From Methanolinea sp. UBA477 (GTDB lineage: Archaea; Halobacteriota; Methanomicrobia; Methanomicrobiales; Methanospirillaceae): a DNA stretch of 5,943 nucleotides. The stretch lies in NCBI GenBank assembly GCA_002509485.1, contig DAWO01000118.1, forward strand, positions 1-5,943. The letters are read 5' to 3'. The position numbers were made by a program, and so were the translations under genes. The notes beneath the pieces were generated by a model that searched no databases, was not told where the DNA came from, and was given only the letters and a program-made list of their open reading frames with translations. Of the stretch, positions 1 to 5,085 are shown in pieces (positions within the stretch are counted from its first letter, which is position 1; each line of letters opens with the position of its first letter).

Positions 1-437
1 CATACAAGTAAAAGGAAAAGATCTCTCTTTCGTGTGACGGTCTTCATGAAGTATAACCCCCTCATCCGATGAGAAACCCGGGCGTCACACCTGAAAAACG
101 CACCAGCCCCTGGACGGCGATCCCGGCTGGAGAGGGAAACCTGTTTATACCCGATCGTGCTCCATGCCCTGATGCCACCAAGTCAAGTGCTTCCCGTACG
201 GGTGGGAAACCATGATTTCTTATCTGATCAGATATACTGAAAAATCCCTTTCTTTTTATACAGATAAATGTTTCCCCGAAAATTACAAATTTTCCGAAAT
301 ATCCGGTGATTTGAGCCAGCAAAAACTGCTGATGCTTTCGTTTTTCCATGACAGGAGAACGAAATAATTCGCATGGTTCCCGTCGTGACTTAACACACGG
401 AAAAGGAGAATGGCATGGCCAATTTCTCATGAAAATT
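1..437. other. Intergenic region downstream of lysS, palindrome-rich, no convincing gene
   Basis: No reading frame here has a credible start, ribosome binding site and protein-like composition together. Positions 220-365 are AT-rich; positions 60-210 are GC-rich. The GC-rich part and its left flank carry many inverted repeats: an 8-base pair GTGTGACG (32-39) with CGTCACAC (83-90), enclosing the palindrome CTTCATGAAG (42-51) and the hairpin CTCATCCGATGAG (61-73); CCAGCC (103-108) with GGCTGG (125-130); CCCGTACGGG (193-202); and a 14-base palindrome (221-234). GGGAAACC occurs twice (134-141 and 204-211). A hairpin CAGCA/TGCTG lies at 317-331. On the minus strand a TATA-like AGTATATC (238-231) precedes the GC-rich part, and a T-rich stretch (20-6) follows it. 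This could be a small leftward RNA, a dispersed repeat, or the promoter and leader of a gene off the left edge. The sequence alone does not decide. Confidence 0.5.
221..234. repeat. Perfect 14-base palindrome TATCTGATCAGATA
   Basis: The two halves are exact reverse complements with no spacer, and the symmetry breaks at the next base pair on each side. On the minus strand it overlaps the downstream part of a TATA-like box (AGTATATC, 238-231), where a repressor would block transcription factor binding. An operator for a dimeric helix-turn-helix protein is one reading; chance in AT-rich DNA is the alternative. No regulator gene lies nearby. Confidence 0.35.
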
Positions 438-1964
438 TTAGTTCTGTTCTGGTGTGTCTTCTTCCTCTCTCTCCTGCCGTTCAGCCCCGGATTTCATCTG
501 GGGAAAGAGGATCACCTCCTTTATCGAGACATTGTCTGTCAGTACCATGACGACCCGGTCTATCCCGAGGCCGACCCCACCGGTAGGGGGCATACCGTAC
601 CCCAGTGCGTTGATGAAATCATAGTCGATCATCTGGGCTTCCGGATCGCCGGCGCGCCTCTTTTCGTCCTGGAGTTCGAACCGCTTCAGCTGGTCCTGCG
701 GGTCATTCAACTCCGAGAACCCGTTGGCAAGCTCCATACCGCAGACGAAGAGCTCGAACCGCTCCGTGAACCCCTCCTTTGAACGGTGCCTCTTTGCAAG
801 CGGAGAGTTCTCGATGGGGAAGTCATGGATAAAGACCGGCTGGATGAGTCTCTCTTCCACGAGGGCTTCGAAGAAGAGCACCAAAAATTCCCTGTTGTTC
901 TGCGGCAGGTCCCATCCTTCGATCCCTTTTTGCCGGGCGAGTTCCCGGAGCTCTTCGGGAGTGTATGACCAGATATCCACCCCTCCAATCTCGCGGACAG
1001 CATCCTCCATGCTCATCTTCTTCCACGGAGGGGTGAAATTTATCCGGTCTCCCCCGTAGGTGATCTCGTAGGTGCCATGGATCTCGTGGACCAGCGAGGA
1101 GATCAGGCCCTCGGTCAGCGCCATCATGTCGTTGTAGTCCCGGTAAGCCTCGTAGATCTCGACCATGGAGAATTCAGGGTTGTGCTGGGTATCGATATCC
1201 TCGTTCCTGAAATTTCGGGCGAGTTCGAATACCTTCTCATACCCCCCGATAACAAGCCTTTTCAGGTACAGCTCGGGTGCGATGCGCATGAAGAGCTTCT
1301 GTTCGAGAAAGTTGTGAAACGTGGTGAAGGGCCGTGCGTTCGCACCTCCATAGACAGGCTGCAGAATGGGGGTCTCGAACTCGAGGAACCCGTTTTCAGT
1401 GAGATATTTCCTGATCAGGGAGAGGATGCGGCTTCTCGTGCGGAAAGTCTCCCGCGTCTCCTCGTTCGTGATGAGATCCAGGTACCTCTGGCGGTACCGT
1501 TTCTCGACGTCCTTTAACCCGTGAAACTTCTCTGGAAGGGATATCACGGATTTCGTGAGCAGCGTCACATCGTCGACCCAGATGGTGAGCTCGCCCACCT
1601 TGGTGCGGAACACATGGCCGCTTGCCCCGATGATGTCACCCCGCTCGACCATCGCGGTGAAATATCCGAATTTCTCGGCGCCCAGGTCATTTTTCCGGAT
1701 GTACAGCTGTATTCTGCCGCTCTCATCGCCGAGATCGGCAAATATCGTCTTGCCGTGATTCCGCACGGTATAGAGCCTTCCTGCGGCTGTCACCCTTCCT
1801 TCGCTCTTCTCGTGGCCTGCTTCGGAGTATTTCTCCCGTATCTCCGCCACGGTCTCTGTGCGGGGAAAACAGGGGGGATAGAGTGTCATTCCCGCTTCTC
1901 TCATCTCCCTGACTTTCGACAATCGCATCTCTTCAAACTGTACATTCGGGTTTTTTATCTCCAT
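438..1964 (-). CDS. lysS: Lysine--tRNA ligase, class II (LysRS2)
   Basis: This 508-residue cytoplasmic enzyme charges tRNA-Lys with lysine using ATP. An N-terminal OB-fold anticodon-binding domain (about 57-140) is followed by the family signature RYRQRYLDLI (156-165) and the class II catalytic core. Motif 1 lies around 190-203 (GFLEFETPILQP), motif 2 at 252-269 (FRNED with HNPEFSMVE), the lysine-pocket segment GMELANGFSELNDP at 409-422, and motif 3 at 463-473 (GVGLGIDRVVM). Length matches bacterial LysS (about 505). The tail after 491 is charged and acidic. I chose the ATG at 1964 because GAGGT precedes it with 5 bases spacing; an in-frame ATG at 2066 would add 34 residues without family resemblance. 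The stop is TAA. Most archaea use the unrelated class I LysRS, so a class II enzyme in archaeal surroundings suggests an old acquisition from bacteria. Identity is very sure. Confidence 0.97.
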   Translation of the reverse strand: MEIKNPNVQFEEMRLSKVREMREAGMTLYPPCFPRTETVAEIREKYSEAGHEKSEGRVTAAGRLYTVRNHGKTIFADLGDESGRIQLYIRKNDLGAEKFGYFTAMVERGDIIGASGHVFRTKVGELTIWVDDVTLLTKSVISLPEKFHGLKDVEKRYRQRYLDLITNEETRETFRTRSRILSLIRKYLTENGFLEFETPILQPVYGGANARPFTTFHNFLEQKLFMRIAPELYLKRLVIGGYEKVFELARNFRNEDIDTQHNPEFSMVEIYEAYRDYNDMMALTEGLISSLVHEIHGTYEITYGGDRINFTPPWKKMSMEDAVREIGGVDIWSYTPEELRELARQKGIEGWDLPQNNREFLVLFFEALVEERLIQPVFIHDFPIENSPLAKRHRSKEGFTERFELFVCGMELANGFSELNDPQDQLKRFELQDEKRRAGDPEAQMIDYDFINALGYGMPPTGGVGLGIDRVVMVLTDNVSIKEVILFPQMKSGAERQEREEEDTPEQN

Positions 1965-1969
1965 TTCTG

Positions 1970-1975
1970 ACCTCT
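1970..1975 (-). promoter_or_regulatory. Ribosome binding site of lysS
   Basis: Read on the minus strand, AGAGGT ends 5 bases before the ATG at 1964 and shares GAGGT with the archaeal Shine-Dalgarno consensus. It decides the start against the in-frame ATG at 2066, which has no comparable site. Confidence 0.7.
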
Positions 1976-2100
1976 CGCCCGGGTTCAGGCTATCGGATTG
2001 CCGGATGGATCCCCGTCCTGTCCAGGATCTCAGAGAAGATCTGTTCCCGATCGGGACGGGTGGCATCCACGGTATTGCCTGTACTATTCCCCCCGGATCG

Positions 2101-2115
2101 TATTAAAATTTTTAA
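2101..2115 (-). promoter_or_regulatory. Candidate TATA box for lysS
   Basis: On the minus strand the segment reads TTAAAAATTTTAATA, the most AT-rich stretch between the HEAT gene and lysS, set in GC-rich flanks. TTTTAATA (2108-2101) is close to the archaeal TTTAWATA box. Initiation would fall about 26 bases downstream, near 2078. The near-symmetry of the tract leaves the exact box uncertain. Confidence 0.45.
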
Positions 2116-2241
2116 GGGATTTCGGGAGTTTCCAAAAACCAGGTGCCATCTTTTCCGTGCGAGGAATGGCCTTAGAAACGCTGGCCTTTTTTCTGCGGGC
2201 CTGATGTGGTGTTGCTCGTTTGTCATGGACAGAAGAACGAT

Positions 2242-2568
2242 TCAGTCTTTTTCTATCATCTTCCTCCTGATCTCGTCGAGTGCCTCCAGTGCCATGTCAC
2301 GGACTCCTTCGCTCCCGTCCCGGAGAGCACGCTGGAGTGGGGCATATGCCGCAGGGTCTCCCAGGAAGCCCAGCGCCCAGGCAGCCTTCTGCCGTACCCT
2401 CCAGTCCCCGTCTTCCAGGGCGGCGATGATCGGGCCGACCGCTCTCCTGTCCCGTGTCCGAGCCAGGGCTTCGATCGCCTTCCACCTGACGCCCGGGTTC
2501 TCATCTGTCATGCTCAGAAGAAAGTACCGGAGACGTTCTTCGGATCTCCTCTCATCTTCCTGCACCAT
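2242..2568 (-). CDS. Small HEAT-repeat (PBS-lyase-like) protein
   Basis: A soluble, charged 108-residue protein built almost entirely of HEAT-like helical repeats. After a polar N-terminal helix (1-22), repeat one covers about 24-53 (NPGVRWKAIEALART then a helix), repeat two 54-84 (DWRVRQKAAWALGFLGDPAA) and a half repeat 85-102 (EGVRDMALEALDEI). The pattern of D/N-x-x-V-R followed by A-x-x-A-L and G-D is that of PBS lyase HEAT-like repeats, common in methanogens as protein-interaction scaffolds. No catalytic domain is attached and no partner can be named. The ATG at 2568 follows GGGTGG on the minus strand at suitable spacing, and a TATA box lies about 36 bases upstream, giving a leader of only about 10 bases. 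It is divergent from the flavoprotein and 277 bases upstream of lysS. The family call is firm; the function is unknown. Confidence 0.88.
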   Translation of the reverse strand: MVQEDERRSEERLRYFLLSMTDENPGVRWKAIEALARTRDRRAVGPIIAALEDGDWRVRQKAAWALGFLGDPAAYAPLQRALRDGSEGVRDMALEALDEIRRKMIEKD

Positions 2569-2600
2569 CCGGCCACCCAGTTCTTCTGTCCCAGAGAACT

Positions 2601-2608
2601 ATATAAAA
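2601..2608. promoter_or_regulatory. TATA box in the divergent HEAT/flavoprotein gap
   Basis: The plus strand reads ATATAAAA and the minus strand TTTTATAT within TTTTATATAG, a close match to the archaeal TTTATATA consensus. It is the only strong TATA box in the 60-base gap. About 25 bases to the right lies the flavoprotein ATG (2629), predicting a leaderless message. About 26 bases to the left is 2578, 10 bases before the HEAT ATG (2568). The plus-direction upstream flank AGAGAAC is purine-rich, as in a TFB recognition element; the minus-direction flank is a weaker match. Confidence 0.7.
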
Positions 2609-2616
2609 GGACTGTC

Positions 2617-2628
2617 AAACCTAGGTTT
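2617..2628. repeat. Perfect 12-base palindrome AAACCTAGGTTT, operator-like
   Basis: An uninterrupted palindrome that ends at the base before the flavoprotein start codon (2629) and begins 8 bases after the TATA box. It therefore covers the predicted transcription start region of that gene, a classic position for a repressor site. I do not recognise it as the site of a known archaeal regulator. It also leaves no room for a normal Shine-Dalgarno sequence, in keeping with a leaderless message. Confidence 0.5.
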
Positions 2629-3195
2629 ATGAAGAAAGTGTTGCTGCTCAGCGGGAGCCCGCGCCCCAATGGCAATTGTGCCCAGGTGGTCGAGGAATGC
2701 GCGAAGGTGATCCGGCGTTCGGGCCTGGATGCCGAGGTATACTCACTGGCAGGCAAGAAGGTCGAGTCCTGCACCGCCTGCTACCGGTGCAGGGACGAGG
2801 GGTTCTGCGTCCTTGAAGACGGCCTTGACGAACTGATTGAGAAAATAAGAGAGGCCGACGGATTCATCGTGGCGTCACCGGTATATTTCGGCACCGCACG
2901 CGGTGACGTGATGTCAGCCCTGCAACGGATCGGGATGGTCTCGATGGCCACCGACAACTTCCTCTCATGGAAGGTGGGCGGCCCGATTGCCATCGCCCGG
3001 AGGGGCGGGCACACCGCCACGATCCAGGAGATGCTCATGTTCTTCTTCATAAACGGTATGATCGTTCCCGGGTCGACCTACTGGAACATGGCCTTCGGCA
3101 ATCAGCCTGGCGAGGTGTTGAATGACGTCGAAGGGATGAATACCATCCGACTCTTTGCCGAGAACGTGGCCGATCTCATCAAAAAGATCGCCTGA
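2629..3195 (+). CDS. Iron-sulfur flavoprotein (Isf-like), NADPH-dependent FMN reductase family
   Basis: A 188-residue cytoplasmic flavodoxin-fold protein predicted to bind FMN and one 4Fe-4S cluster and to move electrons, probably from ferredoxin or a reduced nucleotide. The FMN phosphate loop is GSPRPNGN (9-16). The compact cluster motif is C48, C51, C54 and C60 (CX2CX2CX5C), matching the CX2CX2CX4-7C spacing described for methanogen Isf. The second flavin loop is ASPVYFGTARGDV (82-94), and a conserved ARRGGHTATIQEM segment lies near 125-137. Length fits the family. The ATG at 2629 is chosen because the flavodoxin fold begins there (MKKVLLLSGS) and a TATA box sits about 25 bases before it; the long upstream in-frame extension is antisense to the HEAT gene. 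The ABC exporter starts 61 bases downstream. Isf proteins have been linked to oxygen and peroxide stress; the physiological substrate is unknown. Confidence 0.9.
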   Translation: MKKVLLLSGSPRPNGNCAQVVEECAKVIRRSGLDAEVYSLAGKKVESCTACYRCRDEGFCVLEDGLDELIEKIREADGFIVASPVYFGTARGDVMSALQRIGMVSMATDNFLSWKVGGPIAIARRGGHTATIQEMLMFFFINGMIVPGSTYWNMAFGNQPGEVLNDVEGMNTIRLFAENVADLIKKIA

Positions 3196-3201
3196 ATCCA
3201 C

Positions 3202-3210
3202 CATATTTTT
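3202..3210 (+). promoter_or_regulatory. Weak TATA-like box before the ABC exporter genes
   Basis: CATATTTTT lies just after the flavoprotein stop codon and about 50 bases before the ATPase ATG. Initiation about 26 bases downstream would give a leader of roughly 25 bases. The match to TTTATATA is poor. The T-run could instead help end the flavoprotein transcript, or both genes could be on one message. Confidence 0.3.
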
Positions 3211-3256
3211 CCGCATTGATCACGGAGATCGACAGGAACGAAGCGGGGGTTTTTGC

Positions 3257-4246
3257 ATGGAAGACAGACCCATAATCGAGGTGGACGGCCTGGTGCACAG
3301 GTACGGGGACTTCCTTGCAGTCGACCATATCAGCTTCGGGGTCCGCGAAGGAGAGATATTTTCGTTTCTCGGACCAAACGGCGCCGGCAAGAGCACCGCC
3401 ATCAACGTGCTCACAACACTCCTGCCAATCCAGGAGGGGCGTGTGGTCGTTGCAGGCCACGACGTCTCGAAGAATCCCGCAAAAGTCCGGGAATCGATCG
3501 GGATCGTGTTCCAGGAGGTGACCCTCGACCGGGATATGACGTGCCGGGAGATCCTCGAGTTCCATGGCAGGCTCTATTCCATGCCGAGAGAGGAGCGAAG
3601 ACGGCGGATAGACGAACTGTTGGAGCTTGTCGCGCTCGACCACAAGAGGGACACGCTCACCAGGCACCTCTCGGGTGGGATGAAACGCCGCCTGGAGATC
3701 GCCCGCGGACTGATGACCCGGCCCCGGGTCCTCTTCCTCGACGAGCCGACCATCGGACTCGACCCGCAGACCCGCCTGAAGATGTGGGACTACATCAAGG
3801 CGGTCAACGAGGAGGGGACGACCATCTTTCTCACCACGCACTACATGGACGAAGCGGACCGGCTGAGCGATCGCGTCAGCATCATCGACCACGGAAAGAT
3901 CATCACCACCGGCAGGTCATACGAATTGAAGAACATGCTCGGTGAAGACATCGTCTACCTGGAGACCAGTGACAATTCAGCCACCCGGGCCCTCCTCGAA
4001 GATCTGGAGAGCGTGACACGTGTCAGCGAGAAGGATCAAGGTCTCGTGGCGGTGGTCAACTCCGACGGAACCCGCCTCCTCCCCCACATCATGGAGACAC
4101 TCGGCAAACACGGCATCACGCTGGAGACCGTCAACCTGAAGAAACCGTCAATGGATGATGTCTTCATCCATTTCACCGGAAAGGAACTGCGGGACGGAGG
4201 GACGGAGAGACAGGTGACGTCTGCTGCACGGGCAGGGAGGCGGTGA
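3257..4246 (+). CDS. ABC-2 exporter ATP-binding subunit, DrrA family
   Basis: This 329-residue ATPase powers the permease encoded next to it, working at the inner face of the membrane as a dimer. It has Walker A GPNGAGKST (39-47), Q-loop Q86, signature LSGGM (138-142), Walker B RVLFLDEP with catalytic E163, D-loop GLD (167-169) and switch H195. The C-terminal part (about 220-320) ends in PSMDDVFIHFTGKELRD, typical of the DrrA daunorubicin-resistance type, so all parts needed for activity are present. The ATG at 3257 is chosen because the ABC fold begins at once and GGGGGT lies 6 bases upstream. An in-frame upstream ATG at 3155 would overlap the flavoprotein and add 34 non-conserved residues. 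The TGA stop overlaps the permease ATG by one base, so translation is probably coupled. The substrate cannot be read: lipids, drugs or polysaccharides are all handled by this family. Confidence 0.95.
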   Translation: MEDRPIIEVDGLVHRYGDFLAVDHISFGVREGEIFSFLGPNGAGKSTAINVLTTLLPIQEGRVVVAGHDVSKNPAKVRESIGIVFQEVTLDRDMTCREILEFHGRLYSMPREERRRRIDELLELVALDHKRDTLTRHLSGGMKRRLEIARGLMTRPRVLFLDEPTIGLDPQTRLKMWDYIKAVNEEGTTIFLTTHYMDEADRLSDRVSIIDHGKIITTGRSYELKNMLGEDIVYLETSDNSATRALLEDLESVTRVSEKDQGLVAVVNSDGTRLLPHIMETLGKHGITLETVNLKKPSMDDVFIHFTGKELRDGGTERQVTSAARAGRR

Positions 4247-5085
4247 TGGCAGGGCCTGGATTCCTCACGATATACTGGAGAGACATGCTCAGGTTCGTCC
4301 GGTTCAAGACGGTCCTGGTATCGTCACTGGTCCAGCCGGCGCTCTGGCTTGCATTTTTTGGCATAGCCATGGCGGCAAACTTCGACCGCCTGGCCGGATC
4401 AGTCCCGACAATCCCCGGCGTCCCCGTCGTGAGTTACCTCACCTACATGGCGGCGGGCGTCATCGCCATGACCACGCTCTTTACCAGCCTCTTCGGCGGA
4501 ACAATGCTTCTCTTCGACAAGAACTGGGGGCTCATGCGGGAGATCATGGCCAGTCCGCTGCCACGGAACCATATCATCTTCGGAATTGCCCTCTCCGGCA
4601 TGACAAAGTCCTTCATCCAGGCAGGAATAATCATGGTGTTCGGGATATTCATCGGGGCTGAATTCTTCCTCGGATATTCGGCAGGCCAGACGTTCGTTTC
4701 TCTGCTGGGTATCCTGCTCTTCCTGGGAATATTCTCCCTTGGTTTCCTCTTCCTCTCGGCAGCGATCTCCATCTCCCTTGAGAGCCCTGAAGGCCTGCAG
4801 GGAATAATCACCCTGCTGACCATGCCGATCTTCTTTGCGAGCAATGCCCTGTACCCGGTAAACGCGTTTCCACCCTTGCTCCAGATCATTTCAGGAATCA
4901 ATCCCTTAACCCACCTTGTCAACGGTATCCGCTATTTTGCGATAGGTGACGACTTCCAGTCCATCGGGATACACTATACCGCAACCACCGGGGAGATCGC
5001 ACTCTCTCTCTGTGTCCTTGCGATATTCGCCTCGATCATGTTTGCACTGGCGTACTGGAGATTCCAGAAAGCGGTTGTCACCTAG
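4246..5085 (+). CDS. ABC-2 type permease, DrrB-like
   Basis: A 279-residue membrane subunit forming the pore of the exporter with the ATPase just upstream. About six hydrophobic segments are visible: roughly 23-44, 64-90, 115-138, 148-176, 184-204 and 250-272. A cytoplasmic loop between segments two and three carries FDKNWGLMREIMASPLPR (90-107), the family's conserved coupling region. NPLTHLVNGIR (219-229), the other ABC-2 hallmark, lies before the last segment. The short basic N-terminus with RDMLRFVRFK is also typical. The ATG at 4246 shares its A with the preceding TGA and has AGGGAGG 5 bases upstream; a GTG at 4243 is possible but too close to that site. Length fits the family and no damage is seen. 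The 3' end overlaps the convergent helicase gene by 8 bases. Confidence 0.93.
   Translation: MAGPGFLTIYWRDMLRFVRFKTVLVSSLVQPALWLAFFGIAMAANFDRLAGSVPTIPGVPVVSYLTYMAAGVIAMTTLFTSLFGGTMLLFDKNWGLMREIMASPLPRNHIIFGIALSGMTKSFIQAGIIMVFGIFIGAEFFLGYSAGQTFVSLLGILLFLGIFSLGFLFLSAAISISLESPEGLQGIITLLTMPIFFASNALYPVNAFPPLLQIISGINPLTHLVNGIRYFAIGDDFQSIGIHYTATTGEIALSLCVLAIFASIMFALAYWRFQKAVVT

Larger units (their letters stand above)
1965..2241 (-). other. Gap between the HEAT gene and lysS: presumed lysS promoter and leader
   Basis: This 277-base gap lies upstream of lysS. Its middle holds an AT-only box (2103-2115). If that is the promoter, transcription would start near 2078-2084 and leave a leader of roughly 115-120 bases, long for an archaeon. 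The leader contains the perfect 12-base palindrome TCCCGATCGGGA (2045-2056), a 5-base-pair hairpin GATCT/AGATC with a 6-base loop (2026-2041), and the near-palindrome TCCTGTCCAGGA (2016-2027). It also holds a 26-codon frame from GTG at 2070 to TAG at 1990 with plausible codon use. No terminator is visible after the HEAT gene, so read-through from that gene into lysS is also possible. No larger gene is convincing here. Confidence 0.5.

Noticed and set aside
1..72. Open frame from the left edge to a TGA at 70-72, possible gene 3' end
   Set aside because: Only 23 codons are visible, another frame is also open to 37, and nothing is recognisable. The gene structure left of the window is needed.
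62..430. 122-codon minus-strand frame just after lysS
   Set aside because: No Shine-Dalgarno before the ATG at 430 or the one at 349, it crosses sharp base-composition changes, has several internal palindromes, and resembles no family I know. The region is better treated as non-coding.
348..782. Plus-strand frame with a signal-peptide-like stretch (MKILVLFWCVFFLSLLPF)
   Set aside because: Nearly all of it is antisense to the conserved lysS 3' end, and the hydrophobic run is the complement of its charged acidic tail. A good AAGGAG precedes an ATG at 410, but that frame is short and also antisense.
1965..2066. 34-residue N-terminal extension of lysS from ATG at 2066
   Set aside because: No ribosome binding site there, composition unlike LysRS N-termini, and a good GAGGT precedes the ATG at 1964.
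2168..2192. GGCC/GGCC hairpin followed by six T on the plus strand, terminator-like
   Set aside because: No plus-strand gene lies upstream to terminate, and the stem is only four pairs.
1990..2226. 78-codon minus-strand frame between the HEAT gene and lysS
   Set aside because: It has no Shine-Dalgarno and runs through the presumed TATA box. Only the last 26 codons look coding-like, and these are reported as a finding.
3155..3256. In-frame extension of the ATPase into the flavoprotein gene
   Set aside because: It adds 34 residues unlike the family and overlaps conserved flavoprotein codons in another frame.
3179..3892. 237-codon frame antisense to the ATPase
   Set aside because: A typical shadow of a GC-rich gene: no recognisable domain, and the sense frame carries every ABC motif.
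4443..4922. 159-codon frame antisense to the permease
   Set aside because: It is the complement of membrane segments and conserved loops, with no start signal or family resemblance.
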